Positions 26,889 through 35,680 are shown, counted from the first letter of the stretch. The stretch is DNA of 64,000 nt from CADEFX01 sp046154585 (GCA_046154585.1 JBJXDX010000074.1:27700-91699); one strand, 5' to 3'. Notes: generated from the letters alone by a model not told the origin. Numbers and translations are program-made.

Positions 26889-28790
26889 TCAGTGATAGCG
26901 GCGGCGTGCCTGGGCCGACGGCCGTGTCGCACGCACAGGCCCGCGACCCTCGTCATTCTCGTCGAACAGCTCCACGAGTTGGTCCGTCATCGCGCCCGCA
27001 AGCTCGGTCGGGTCCGTGATCGTAACCGCGCGCTGATAATAGCGCGTGACGTCGTGACCGATGCCGATCGCGATCAACTCCACGGGCGAGCGCGTCTCGA
27101 TCTCCTCGATCACCTGGCGTAAATGGCGCTCCAGGTAACAGCCTGAATTGACCGATAGCGTCGAGTCGTCGACGGGCGCACCGTCGGAAATCATCATCAG
27201 GATCTTGCGCTGCTCCGAGCGCACCAGCAGACGGTTGTGGGCCCAGGCAAGCGCCTCGCCGGCGATGTTCTCCTTCAGCAGCCCTTCCCGCATCATCAGG
27301 GCCAGACTGCGCTTGGCGCGGCGCCAGGGCGCATCCGCCGTCTTGTAAACGACATGCCGCAGATCGTTGAGGCGACCGGGATTGGCGGGCTTGCCGGCCG
27401 CGAGCCAGGCCTCGCGCGATTGGCCGCCCTTCCAGGCGCGCGTCGTGAAGCCGAGGATCTCCACCTTGACGCCGCAGCGCTCCAGCGTGCGTGCCAGAAT
27501 GTCCGCGCAGCAGGCCGCGACCATGATCGGGCGTCCGCGCATGGAGCCCGAGTTGTCGATCAGCAGCGTGACGACCGTATCGCGGAAGTCGGTTTCGCGC
27601 TCGCGCTTGAAGGACAGCGGGAACATCGGATCGATGATGATGCGCGGCAGGCGCCGGACGTCCAGCATGCCCTCTTCCAGATCGAAGTCCCAGGCGCGGT
27701 TCTGCTGGGCCAACAGCTTGCGCTGCAGCTTGTTGGCGAGCCGCGACACGGCACTCGACAGATTGCGCAGCTCCTTGTCGAGGAACGAGCGCAGACGCTC
27801 GAGCTCGTCGGGCGTCGATAGGTCCTCAGCCGCCACCTCCTCGTCGAAGGTGCGGTTGTAAACCTGATAGCCGTACGCTTCCGGGTTATCGAGGACGTTG
27901 GTGTTGGGACGCCACGGCTCACGCGTGTCGGCCATCTCGTCGCCTTCGGCATCGGCGTCGAACTGGTCGGTCTCGCCGGCTTCCGCGTCGGTGGTCTCGC
28001 CCTCCTCGCCCTCTGCGCGCTGATCGTCGGAGGGCTGGTCCTGGGCATCTGGATCGTCGCTGTCGTCCTGGGACTCGGAATCACCGCTGTCGGGTTGATC
28101 CTCGTTCTCGGCGCCGTCGTCTTCTTCCTGGCCCTCGCCGAGCTCTTCCGACAGCTCCAGCGCCTTCAGCACGTCACGCATGAGCCGGCCGAAAGACGCC
28201 TGATCCTGGGCCACTTGCTGCATGCGGGTGAGCGTCGACTCGCACCGATCCTCGATCCACGGGCGCCACAAATCGACCAGCGCCTGCGCCGTCTGCGGCG
28301 GCTTGAGGCCAGTGAGGCGCTCGCGCACGATGAGGGACAGTGCATCCTCGATCGGCGCATCGTTGCGGTCCGTCACGTCGGCGAAGCGGCCGTGCCCGTA
28401 CTGGTCCTCGACCTTGGCGGTCAGGTTGTTGGCCATGCCGGGCATGCGATTGGCGCCCAGCGCCTCGACGCGCGCACGCTCGACCGCCTCGAACACGACG
28501 CGGGCGGGGCCCGCCTCCGGCGCGAGGCGGTTATGCAGCTTGGTGTCGTGCACGGCCGCCGTCAGCGCGAAGCTGTCGGCCCAGCCGCGGATAACCGCGA
28601 TCTCCTTGACGGTCGGCACGCGCGACGGCTCGGGAAGCTGTACGTTCTTGCCGTCGAGCTCGGGCTTCCCCGGCGCATAGTTGACCTGCACCTGATCGTC
28701 GCCGGCAATCGCGCGCACGGCGAGGCCGAGCGCCCGCTTGAAGGGCTCGGAGGGAGCTTCCTTCTTCTTCGTACCCGCCGGGACCGCCAT
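26889..28790 (-). CDS. cobT: cobaltochelatase subunit CobT
   Basis: A 633-residue protein of the aerobic cobaltochelatase. Residues ~1-210 are a helical CobT domain. A very acidic linker (about 225-300, rich in Asp/Glu/Ser/Gln) follows, then a C-terminal von Willebrand A domain with the MIDAS motif DNSGSMRG near residue 411. With CobS it forms an ATP-driven AAA+ complex that acts on CobN to insert cobalt into hydrogenobyrinic acid a,c-diamide during vitamin B12 synthesis. ATG 28790 is preceded by GGAGGT. It follows cobS by 24 bp on the same strand. cobN is not in the window. Confidence 0.96.
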   Translation of the reverse strand: MAVPAGTKKKEAPSEPFKRALGLAVRAIAGDDQVQVNYAPGKPELDGKNVQLPEPSRVPTVKEIAVIRGWADSFALTAAVHDTKLHNRLAPEAGPARVVFEAVERARVEALGANRMPGMANNLTAKVEDQYGHGRFADVTDRNDAPIEDALSLIVRERLTGLKPPQTAQALVDLWRPWIEDRCESTLTRMQQVAQDQASFGRLMRDVLKALELSEELGEGQEEDDGAENEDQPDSGDSESQDDSDDPDAQDQPSDDQRAEGEEGETTDAEAGETDQFDADAEGDEMADTREPWRPNTNVLDNPEAYGYQVYNRTFDEEVAAEDLSTPDELERLRSFLDKELRNLSSAVSRLANKLQRKLLAQQNRAWDFDLEEGMLDVRRLPRIIIDPMFPLSFKRERETDFRDTVVTLLIDNSGSMRGRPIMVAACCADILARTLERCGVKVEILGFTTRAWKGGQSREAWLAAGKPANPGRLNDLRHVVYKTADAPWRRAKRSLALMMREGLLKENIAGEALAWAHNRLLVRSEQRKILMMISDGAPVDDSTLSVNSGCYLERHLRQVIEEIETRSPVELIAIGIGHDVTRYYQRAVTITDPTELAGAMTDQLVELFDENDEGRGPVRATRPSAQARRRYH

Positions 28791-28814
28791 CAACGACCTC
28801 CTGGAAGCCGGCCC

Positions 28815-29807
28815 TCAGCTCAGCGCGAGATTGGCAGCGCTTTCCGGCAGCTCCTCGCCGAAGCAGCGCTGATAGAACTCGGCGACCAGGGGGCGTTCCA
28901 GCTCGTCGCACTTGTTGAGGAACGTCAGACGGAAGGCGAAGCCGGGACTGCCGAAGATCTCAGCGTTCTCGGCCCATGTCAGCACGGTACGCGGGCTCAT
29001 CACCGTCGACAGATCGCCGTTGATGAAAGCCGAGCGCGTCAGGTCGGCGACGCGCACCATGTTGTTGATGACTTTCCGCTTGGCTTCGCTCTTGTTGTAG
29101 CTCTTGGCCTTGGCCAGCACGATGCCGACCTCGTCGTCGTGCGGCAGATAGTTGAGCGTCGCGACGAGCGACCAGCGATCCATCTGACCCTGGTTGATCT
29201 GCTGCGTGCCGTGATAGAGGCCCGACGTATCGCCGAGGCCGATGGTGTTGGTGGTCGAAAACATCCGGAACGCCGGATGCGGACGGATCACCTTGGTCTG
29301 GTCGAGAAGCGTCAGCTTGCCCGCCACCTCCAGCACGCGCTGGATCACGAACATCACGTCCGGACGACCCGCATCGTACTCGTCGAAACACAGCGCGATG
29401 TTGTTCTGCAGCGCCCAGGGCAGCATGCCTTCACGAAACTCCGTGACCTGCTTGCCGTCCTTCAGGACGATGGCATCCTTGCCGATCAGGTCGATGCGCG
29501 AGACGTGGCTGTCGAGGTTGATGCGCACGCACGGCCAGTTGAGGCGCGCCGCCACTTGCTCGACGTGGGTCGACTTGCCCGTGCCGTGATAACCCTGGAT
29601 CATCACGCGGCGGTTGTGCTTGAAGCCGGCCAGAATCGCGAGGGTGACGTCCTTGTTGAACAGGTAGTCCGGATCCAGATCCGGAACGTGCTCCTCGGCC
29701 TTGGAATAGGCCGGGACCTCGAGGTCGGTATCGATGCCAAAAACCTGACGCACGGACACCTTCATGTCCGGGAGGCCGGGGGTCCCGGCTTGAGCTTGCG
29801 CGCGCAT
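28815..29807 (-). CDS. cobS: cobaltochelatase subunit CobS
   Basis: A 330-residue MoxR-like AAA+ ATPase. Walker A is GYHGTGKS (72-79), Walker B is ALCFDEYDAG near 138-147, and the sensor Asn lies in FSTTNTIG. The N-terminus LPDMKVSVRQVFGID is the family signature. It supplies ATP hydrolysis to the CobS/CobT ring in cobalt insertion. The ATG at 29807 gives the usual length; a TTG at 29855 would add 16 unlikely residues. The gene is followed at once by cobT, and preceded by the J-domain gene on the same strand, an order common in Rhizobiales. Confidence 0.96.
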   Translation of the reverse strand: MRAQAQAGTPGLPDMKVSVRQVFGIDTDLEVPAYSKAEEHVPDLDPDYLFNKDVTLAILAGFKHNRRVMIQGYHGTGKSTHVEQVAARLNWPCVRINLDSHVSRIDLIGKDAIVLKDGKQVTEFREGMLPWALQNNIALCFDEYDAGRPDVMFVIQRVLEVAGKLTLLDQTKVIRPHPAFRMFSTTNTIGLGDTSGLYHGTQQINQGQMDRWSLVATLNYLPHDDEVGIVLAKAKSYNKSEAKRKVINNMVRVADLTRSAFINGDLSTVMSPRTVLTWAENAEIFGSPGFAFRLTFLNKCDELERPLVAEFYQRCFGEELPESAANLALS

Positions 29808-29899
29808 TGTCGTTGAGTTCCGGTGCTGTTGCCTCACCCGACGCTGGCCAGACAATGGCTGTGGCGTCAGTTGTTATTGCTTGGGAGCTTGGAAGCGGT

Positions 29900-30511
29900 T
29901 CAGACGAGCCCCGCCTGCTTCAAATAGTTATAGGCTTGGATGATTTCGCGCAACTTGTCTTCGGCGCCCCGGTCCCCGCCGTTGGCGTCGGGATGATGCC
30001 GCTTTACTAATTCCTTGAACCGGGCCTTGATCTCGCCTGCGGTGGCCTTTTCCGTCAGGTGCATGCTGTCCAGCGCCTTGCGCTCCAAGGTGCGCAGCGG
30101 ACGTCGCGTTTCCGGCGCTGGACGGTTCGGGATGTCCGGGCCGTCGTCAAAAATGCCATGCAGATCGGCCGTTGTGCCGCCTGAAGCCGGGTCGCGGGCC
30201 TCGCGCCCGGTAGCCCAGGCATTCTCGCCGAGCTTCCAGGTCGGGCGATGTCCGGTGATCGCATCCTTGCGGAAGTCCTCGACCTCCGTGTTGCTCATGC
30301 CCTCGAAATAGTTGTAGGACGCATTGTACTGGCGTACGTGATCGATACAGAATCTGTAGTACTCGCCATCGTGCCCGCGACCCTTCGGCGCACGGTGCGA
30401 TGCAGCCTGCGAGCATCCCTTCCACTGGCACACGCGCGCGCTCTTCGGCGGCTCGCGGGTCTGGCCCGACGAGACGCGGATGGAGTCGAAGTATTTCGAG
30501 TCGAGCTTCAT
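29900..30511 (-). CDS. J-domain protein with N-terminal Cys/His segment
   Basis: A 203-residue protein. The C-terminal ~65 residues are a J domain with HPD at 173-175 (KRHHPDANGGD), which would stimulate an Hsp70 ATPase. The N-terminal half carries Cys28, Cys33, Cys55 with nearby His residues (CQWKGCSQAASH and FCIDHVRQYN), a possible metal site. This architecture is well conserved in alphaproteobacteria and sits upstream of cobS, but a specific client is not known. The ATG at 30511 (MKLDSKYFDSIR) is chosen over the longer frame because that sequence is the usual family start. Confidence 0.88.
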   Translation of the reverse strand: MKLDSKYFDSIRVSSGQTREPPKSARVCQWKGCSQAASHRAPKGRGHDGEYYRFCIDHVRQYNASYNYFEGMSNTEVEDFRKDAITGHRPTWKLGENAWATGREARDPASGGTTADLHGIFDDGPDIPNRPAPETRRPLRTLERKALDSMHLTEKATAGEIKARFKELVKRHHPDANGGDRGAEDKLREIIQAYNYLKQAGLV

Positions 30512-30622
30512 TGCGAACCGAGTATCATCCGGGACAGCGTAGAGGCACAAGCGGGACCGCACCACATGCCGCTCTTCCGTGGCAACACAGTCACTGGATC
30601 ATAGCATGTCTTGCGGCAGACA

Positions 30623-30693
30623 GAGCAGGATCGTTTCGGCCTGAACCACCTTGCCCCACAAGAAGCACCTCGGCCGAAACGTGAATCCTGCTC
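30623..30693. repeat. long palindromic intergenic element
   Basis: GAGCAGGATCGTTTCGGCC (30623-30641) pairs with GGCCGAAACG (30672-30681) plus ATCCTGCTC (30685-30693), all 19 positions matching with one 3-nt bulge (TGA, 30682-30684). The loop is 30 nt. Rhizobiales genomes contain dispersed palindromes with similar GAGCA-GAT ... ATC-TGCTC ends (RIME-like repeats). This is probably one member of such a family, non-coding and possibly acting as an RNA hairpin or protein-binding site. Confidence 0.75.
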
Positions 30694-30751
30694 CATCAAT
30701 ATGTTTAGAGTGCGATTCACGGTCGCGGCGGAGCCGCGCTACGCGTGGACA

Positions 30752-30776
30752 CATGGAAGCCGGAAGTGCTTCCATG
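30752..30776. repeat. 9-bp hairpin just upstream of bolA
   Basis: CATGGAAGC (30752-30760) and GCTTCCATG (30768-30776) form a perfect stem with a 7-nt loop CGGAAGT. It ends 29 bp before the bolA start, so it would lie in the bolA leader or overlap its promoter. No T-run follows. Confidence 0.6.
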
Positions 30777-30805
30777 CGAAGCGATCGCGCTCTAGTGTTG
30801 GATTG

Positions 30806-31081
30806 ATGTCAGCTGAACAGAGTATGCGCGAAAAACTAATGATCGCCTTCGAGCCCCTCCGGCTTGACGTCGTCAACGAGTCCCACCTGCATGCTGGCCA
30901 CGGATCGTCGCCAGGAACCGGTGAAAGCCATTTCAGCGTTCTGGTGGTCACGGAAAAATTTGCAGGCAAGTCGCGCGTGGAGCGGCATCGCATGGTGAAT
31001 GACGCGCTCGCGGACCTTTTCAAGAATGGTGTGCATGCCCTCGCAATCAAGGCCTATGCGCCCGGTGAGACAATCAGATAG
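30806..31081 (+). CDS. bolA: BolA-family protein
   Basis: A 91-residue protein with the BolA fold: LDVVNESHLHAGH (conserved His pair used for [2Fe-2S] cluster sharing with Grx4-type glutaredoxin), SHFSVLVVTEKFAGKSRVERHRMV and VHALAIKAYAPGE. BolA proteins act with monothiol glutaredoxins in iron-sulfur handling and affect cell shape in gamma-proteobacteria. ATG 30806 is chosen from homology; the ribosome site is weak. Its end overlaps the convergent zapE gene by 8 bp. It is divergent from the J-domain gene across a palindromic element. Confidence 0.93.
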   Translation: MSAEQSMREKLMIAFEPLRLDVVNESHLHAGHGSSPGTGESHFSVLVVTEKFAGKSRVERHRMVNDALADLFKNGVHALAIKAYAPGETIR

Positions 31082-32258
31082 CCGGGGCCGCTTGATCCAC
31101 CCGCGTGTTGCGACGTACGAGGTAGCCTTCACTGCGCATTTCCGTAAGCCGGCTCACCGTACGCTCGAACAGCGCATCGTTGCCCGCGTAAAGCTGGTCG
31201 GGCCCCGCAGCTGCCGACGCTATGACGCCCACGTCCGCATCATAAAGCGTGTCTATCAGATTGACAAAGCGCCGCGTCACGCTGCGCATCTCCGGCCGCA
31301 ACTGCGGAATGCCTTCGATGATGACGGTATGAAACGCATGCGCGATATGCAGGAAATCGAGCGTGCCTAACGGCGCCTCGCACAGATCGGCAAAGGTGAA
31401 GTAGGCCACTCCCCGCGCCGCTTCCAGCACGCGCAGGATGCGCCCTTTGACGTTGAGGTCCATGGGGCTGCCACGGGCGACGCCGGTGAGCCGCGTAAAT
31501 GCCGCACGGAGCTCGCGGCGCGAAGTGTCATCCAGCGGCGTGAAATAAAGCGGCCGGCCGGACAGCTTGTCGAGGCGAAAGTCCTTGGCTGCCTCCAGCT
31601 CCAGCACATCCATTTGGCGCTCGATAAGGTCGATGAAAGGCAGGAACAGCTCGCGGTTGAGACCATTGCGATAGAGATCGCGTGGGTGGCTGTTGGACGT
31701 CGCCACCATGACGACGCGCTTGGCGAACAGCCCGGTGAAGAGTCGGCCCAGGATCATGGCGTCGGCGATGTCGGTCACGTGCAGCTCGTCGAAACACAGG
31801 AGCCGGCATCCGGCAGCGACCTGCTCGGCGATATGCGGAATCGGATCACCGTTGACGGTCTTGCGCGCCTCGCCGATGCGCTCGTGAATCTCCGCCATGA
31901 ACTCGTGAAAATGGATCCGGCGCTTCGGCTCGAAGGCAACACTCTCGAAGAACAAATCCATCAGCATGGTCTTGCCACGCCCGACCTGCCCATGAATGTA
32001 GAGCCCGCGCGGCGGCTCGCCTCGGGAGCCGAACAAGCCAGCCAAGCCCCAGCCGCGGCCCGACCGCCACGCGTTCATGGCCGTGGCGAGCGTATTGAGC
32101 CTGGCTGCGGCTTCGATCTGGGCCGGGTCGCGATCCATCTCGCCGGCGGCGATGCGGGCCTTGAGGCGGTCCAGCGTTCCCTTAGGCATAGCGGGTACCG
32201 GCATCTGCATGGCTGCAGCGGCACGAGCATGCCGATGGCGCAGGCGGACGAGCGCCAT
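31074..32258 (-). CDS. zapE: AFG1/ZapE family ATPase
   Basis: About 394 residues of the AFG1-like ATPase family. Walker A is GQVGRGKT (90-97); Walker B lies in LLCFDELHVTDIADAM; sensor-like VATSNSHPRDLY follows. ZapE stabilises or positions FtsZ during division in E. coli, and the mitochondrial AFG1/LACE1 promotes protein turnover at the inner membrane. The start is uncertain: ATG 32258 gives the longest reasonable form, ATG 32210 (MQMPVPAMPKG) a shorter one, and neither has a clear Shine-Dalgarno. It converges on bolA with an 8-bp overlap. Confidence 0.92.
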   Translation of the reverse strand: MALVRLRHRHARAAAAMQMPVPAMPKGTLDRLKARIAAGEMDRDPAQIEAAARLNTLATAMNAWRSGRGWGLAGLFGSRGEPPRGLYIHGQVGRGKTMLMDLFFESVAFEPKRRIHFHEFMAEIHERIGEARKTVNGDPIPHIAEQVAAGCRLLCFDELHVTDIADAMILGRLFTGLFAKRVVMVATSNSHPRDLYRNGLNRELFLPFIDLIERQMDVLELEAAKDFRLDKLSGRPLYFTPLDDTSRRELRAAFTRLTGVARGSPMDLNVKGRILRVLEAARGVAYFTFADLCEAPLGTLDFLHIAHAFHTVIIEGIPQLRPEMRSVTRRFVNLIDTLYDADVGVIASAAAGPDQLYAGNDALFERTVSRLTEMRSEGYLVRRNTRVDQAAPAI

Positions 32259-32626
32259 ACTGCCCGGATTGCGGCTCAATCATCACATAGGGGTTCCCGA
32301 GTACGCGCGACGCGTAGCGGCTGACCCGGCGAGGGTCAAGCTCCCGGCATGACGGACAAACGGCAAATGTGCCGCAGCGTCGCCCGCGCACGCAGGCCTT
32401 GCACCCATCGCGGCCATCAGCGTCGGAATATCCTTCAAGATCAGGCGAATGTGGCGCCATGCCGACTTATATATCGCATTGCAGCGAAATTTTAAGTCAC
32501 AGATTTGCATGAAATTTCATCTACAAACTTTCGTCATTGGCATGTGAATTTGTGCAATGCAATAGAACTTTCCCATGTGCACTCAGACGTGGCGGACGAC
32601 TGTAGGAATTGCACGGAGCGTTGATC
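32259..32626. promoter_or_regulatory. AT-rich divergent spacer with palindromes, zapE / GNAT gene
   Basis: A 368-bp spacer. The part 32467-32575 is much more AT-rich than the surrounding genome. It has the perfect 12-bp palindrome ATGAAATTTCAT (32509-32520) and an inverted pair GCATTGCA (32476-32483) / TGCAATGC (32553-32560). It should hold promoters for both genes and looks like a regulated control region, though the regulator cannot be named. Confidence 0.5.
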
Positions 32627-33202
32627 ATGAGCGAGACGACCTTTCCGGAAGGGACCATACGCAAGCTATGGCCCTCCGAGACCGACCGGTTCCGCGACCA
32701 CCTGTTGCGGCTCGACAAGCAAAGCCGGCGCCTGCGCTTTGCACACGGCGTCGCCGACGCCTTCATCGATGACTATGCCAGCCGCATGGCTGACATGGGG
32801 AGCCTCGTGTTCGGCTTCGTCGTCGATGGCGAGGTGCGTGCGGCTGCCGAGTTGAGGAAGCTCGGCGACACCTGGGGCCGGGAGGCGGAAGCCGCCTTCT
32901 CCGTGGAGAAGACCTATCAGGACCAGGGCATCGGCAGCGAGCTGATGGGCCGCGTGATCCGCGCGGCACGCAACCGCGGCCTGCAGCTCCTGTACATGAG
33001 CTGTCTTGCCGAGAACTCGAAGATGCAGGCCATCGCCCGCAAATACGAGGCGGAGCTGCGCTTCGAGTATGGCGAAGTCATCGGCGAGATCGTGCCCGAC
33101 ACCGCGAACTACTTCTCCATCCTGGCGGAAGCCATGGATGACCGCGTCGGCTTCATGCTCGCCGTGTTCGACCTGCAGTCACGCCTGGTCAAAGCCGCGT
33201 AG
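32627..33202 (+). CDS. GNAT-family N-acetyltransferase
   Basis: A 191-residue acetyltransferase. The acetyl-CoA-binding segment is EKTYQDQGIGSELMGRVI (motif A, Q-D-Q-G-I-G), followed by RGLQLLYMSCLAENSKMQAIARKY typical of motif B. The N-terminal half (FPEGTIRKLWPSETDRFRDHLLRL) is similar to acetyltransferase parts of larger protein-lysine acetylases, so a protein or small amine could be the target. ATG 32627 has GGAG 8 bases upstream. It is transcribed alone from an AT-rich, palindrome-containing region, and converges on the six-gene operon 17 bp away. Confidence 0.88.
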   Translation: MSETTFPEGTIRKLWPSETDRFRDHLLRLDKQSRRLRFAHGVADAFIDDYASRMADMGSLVFGFVVDGEVRAAAELRKLGDTWGREAEAAFSVEKTYQDQGIGSELMGRVIRAARNRGLQLLYMSCLAENSKMQAIARKYEAELRFEYGEVIGEIVPDTANYFSILAEAMDDRVGFMLAVFDLQSRLVKAA

Positions 33203-33219
33203 CTTGCCGCATCTCGTTT

Positions 33220-33585
33220 TCAGCGGTCGCGTCCCATGACGCCGACGCCGACGATGATGAGCGCAATGCCAACGGCGCGCAGCCAGCCGATCTGCTCGCC
33301 GAAGATGGCCCAGGCGCTGGCCGGCACGGTAACGTAGATCAGGCCGGTCATGCTGAAGGCCCGGTTGAGCTCGGTGCGCTGCAGGATCACGAGCCAGATG
33401 ACGAACATGGCAATGTAGCCGGCGATCGCAATGCCGACGGCCGGCGATCGCAACATGGCGTCGAACCATTGCTGGCCGAACGCGATGCCCTCGAGCTCGG
33501 TGCCGCCCCATTTGAACGCAAGCTGGGTGAGTGTTCCCAAGCCCAGGAACAAAACCCACTGCAACACGTCTCTGTGCCGGCTCAT
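33220..33585 (-). CDS. SMR/EamA-type small membrane protein A
   Basis: A 121-residue protein with four predicted membrane helices, the size and shape of SMR or half-EamA proteins. The second and third helices contain FVIWLVILQRTELNRAFSM, and the last GWLRAVGIALIIVGVGV, as in ArnE/ArnF-type flippase subunits. Its ATG overlaps the stop of the FemAB-like gene by 4 bp, so it is the last gene of the operon and translationally coupled. A second SMR-like protein is three genes upstream, and the two could form a heterodimer in the inner membrane. The substrate is unknown. Confidence 0.8.
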   Translation of the reverse strand: MSRHRDVLQWVLFLGLGTLTQLAFKWGGTELEGIAFGQQWFDAMLRSPAVGIAIAGYIAMFVIWLVILQRTELNRAFSMTGLIYVTVPASAWAIFGEQIGWLRAVGIALIIVGVGVMGRDR

Positions 33586-34772
33586 TGTAGATCCGTGCTC
33601 CGGCGACCCGGCGTGCGCGATGTCCTGTTGCGGATCAGCGCGAGCTCGGGGTCCATCCGATCGAAAGCCACCAGCGGCGCAAAGGTCTTGAAGATCCGGT
33701 TGGACACGCGGCCGCGGTGGCGGAAATAGACCCACAGATTGTCGAGGCGGCTGCCCAGGCGGACCTTCTGCTCGTAGGCTGTCTGGCCCGACTGATACGT
33801 CGTGATTCCGTGCTCGATGCAAAACTGAATGGCGCGCATCCAGCTCACGAAAAACAAGTTGTGCCGACGGCCCTCGGGATAGCGCATGCCGAAGAACTTG
33901 TCGATCACGCGATGCTTCTCGATGAAGAGCAGCTTGAAGGCCAGCAGCTCGTCGCCGACCCAGCACAGGATGCAGGCACCGCGTTCGCCCAGCCCTTGCA
34001 TCGTAAGCTTGAAGTACTCGGGCGACAGCTGCTCGAAATCGCCATAGTCGAAACGACTATTGGCGCGCGTGCTCTCGTAGAGCGCGAAGATCTTGTCCTC
34101 AAGTCCGGCAATGGAGCGCACCAGCTCGACGCGGACGTTGCCGGCGCTCTTCAGCTTGCGCCTCAGCGTGCTGCGATTGTTGGCGGACAGGCTGGCGATG
34201 TAGTCCTGATCCGACTTGAACGGAAGGTCGAGCACCGCGACCGGCAGCCCGGCGATGCGCGAGTAGCCTTCGGCCAGCAGCGGCTCATGCATCAGCGCCG
34301 CCTCCTGTCCTGCAAGATCCTTGATCGCCAGCAGCGGCACGCCGTCTGCGCCGGCATACGTATCGAGACCGTCGAGCAGGGCCTTCGCCGCGCGAACGCA
34401 CTCGGCATCGCTCAAGCCCGGATCGAAGCCCAGATGGCAACGGTCGGCGAGCGGCGAGCCCAATCCCATGACAGGCAGACTGACAAGTTTCGGCACTGTC
34501 CGGCTCAGCCAGTCGCCGAACGGACGCCATGCACCCTGCAACGGCGTGTCGAGACGATAGGTGACGTGAAACACCGGTGCCGCGGCAACGATCGTGCCGC
34601 GATGCTCGACCGTCAATGCGTGAAAGCGAAATCCGGGGGGCGGTGCCTCTTCGCATGCAGCGTAGTATGACCAACCTTCGGCATCTTCGGGAAATAGGCG
34701 ATCCCAGTCTCGGCGCTCTACTGCGCCGACGCCTGGATGCAGAGTTGTTGTGAAGAGCCGATCATCTGTCAT
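33582..34772 (-). CDS. FemAB-like acyl-CoA N-acyltransferase (GNAT fold)
   Basis: A 396-residue protein of the BioF2/FemAB-like acetyltransferase group (PF13480). It has two GNAT-like halves. The second half has LSANNRSTLRRKLKSAG, FDYGDFEQLSPEYFK, the core strand ILCWVGDELLAFKLLF and AIQFCIEHGITTYQSGQTAYEQKVRLGS. Relatives transfer acyl or aminoacyl groups onto amines in polysaccharide, peptidoglycan or lipid biosynthesis. No signal peptide or membrane helix is seen, so it would be cytosolic. It overlaps its neighbours by 4 bp on both sides (SMR A and the hydrolase), fixing it in one operon. The substrate is not predictable. Confidence 0.8.
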   Translation of the reverse strand: MTDDRLFTTTLHPGVGAVERRDWDRLFPEDAEGWSYYAACEEAPPPGFRFHALTVEHRGTIVAAAPVFHVTYRLDTPLQGAWRPFGDWLSRTVPKLVSLPVMGLGSPLADRCHLGFDPGLSDAECVRAAKALLDGLDTYAGADGVPLLAIKDLAGQEAALMHEPLLAEGYSRIAGLPVAVLDLPFKSDQDYIASLSANNRSTLRRKLKSAGNVRVELVRSIAGLEDKIFALYESTRANSRFDYGDFEQLSPEYFKLTMQGLGERGACILCWVGDELLAFKLLFIEKHRVIDKFFGMRYPEGRRHNLFFVSWMRAIQFCIEHGITTYQSGQTAYEQKVRLGSRLDNLWVYFRHRGRVSNRIFKTFAPLVAFDRMDPELALIRNRTSRTPGRRSTDLQ

Positions 34773-35662
34773 TCAGCCGCGATACGGTGCAACGGTCGTG
34801 CCACCGCTGCGCGCCGGATCGCCTCTTTCTCCAATGCAGAGGCGAAGGTCAGAGAACGCTCAACAACAAGATGCCTTTGGCGATCGAGCGTGATGATGTG
34901 GTAGCTGTCATCCATTACCACCACGTCAACAAGGCCACCCAATTTGCGCTGCAAATAAAGGGCGTTGTCGAGGCTTGCAATATCGTCGTCGCGGGGATGC
35001 ATGATCAACGCAGGCGCGGTCACGCTGCCGAGTTTCTTCTTCACCACGCTGACAAGCTCGTTGAAGTTTGCAAAGCAGCGCAGCGGCGTCGAGAAAACGC
35101 CCGCTTCCGAGCTGTCGCCGCTCAGCATGCTGTTGACGACGAACGCTCTCAGACGTTCATCCTTGATGCCGTAAGGCTCGTGCTCGGCAAGATCGAACTC
35201 CCAGTAAATCATCTTCGGCCGCAACAGGCGCAGCACCCACGAATGCCAGGGCATCGACCAGCCGTTGAGCTTGATTGTCGGTGCGTAGAGGGCGAGGCCG
35301 TGCACCTCGCTCGGGCGGTTCTGCGCCAGATGCACGGCAAGAATGCCGCCCATCGACAGGCCGCCGGCGATGACGGTGTCGCAATGCTGCTTCAGGCGAT
35401 CGTGCGCGGCCTCGACGGACTTGTACCACTGCTGCCACGTCGAATTGCGCAGCTCATCGACAGTGCCGCAATGGCCGTCGAGCTGGCAGCACAGCACGGT
35501 GTGGCCGGCGCGGGCCAGGCCCTGCGCAACATACCTCAGCTCGACAGGCGTGCCGCCGAGACCGTGAATGAGCAGGAAACCCGTACGCCCGCCCTCATGA
35601 AAGACGCTCCGATCAACTGTTGAGGTCATTGTCTCTCGTTGTTCTGTTTGTTGCATGCCCAT
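34769..35662 (-). CDS. alpha/beta hydrolase (carboxylesterase / lipase type)
   Basis: A 297-residue alpha/beta hydrolase. The oxyanion region is LLIHGLGGTP, the nucleophile elbow GGLSMGG has Ser103, the acid lies in HPRDDDIAS (about Asp226), and His255 is in DDSYHIITLDRQ. These residues and the length match Est30-type carboxylesterases and monoacylglycerol lipases. It is likely cytosolic. The ATG at 35662 is one of several near-equivalent starts (GTG 35668, ATG 35656). It overlaps the next gene by 4 bp and follows SMR protein B by 18 bp. In this operon it could remove an acyl or ester group from an intermediate; that is inference. Confidence 0.88.
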   Translation of the reverse strand: MGMQQTEQRETMTSTVDRSVFHEGGRTGFLLIHGLGGTPVELRYVAQGLARAGHTVLCCQLDGHCGTVDELRNSTWQQWYKSVEAAHDRLKQHCDTVIAGGLSMGGILAVHLAQNRPSEVHGLALYAPTIKLNGWSMPWHSWVLRLLRPKMIYWEFDLAEHEPYGIKDERLRAFVVNSMLSGDSSEAGVFSTPLRCFANFNELVSVVKKKLGSVTAPALIMHPRDDDIASLDNALYLQRKLGGLVDVVVMDDSYHIITLDRQRHLVVERSLTFASALEKEAIRRAAVARPLHRIAAE

Positions 35663-35680
35663 GCTCACCGCCAGCCCCGA

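Larger units (their letters stand above)
30512..30805. other. divergent spacer, J-domain gene / bolA
   Basis: A 294-bp region carrying the palindromic element at 30623-30693 and a second hairpin at 30752-30776. Most of the spacer is occupied by these structures, and no gene is visible. Confidence 0.6.

Noticed and set aside
30611..30805. N-terminal extension of bolA across the palindromic element
   Set aside because: The added residues show no BolA similarity and run through the inverted repeats; BolA proteins begin at the downstream ATG.
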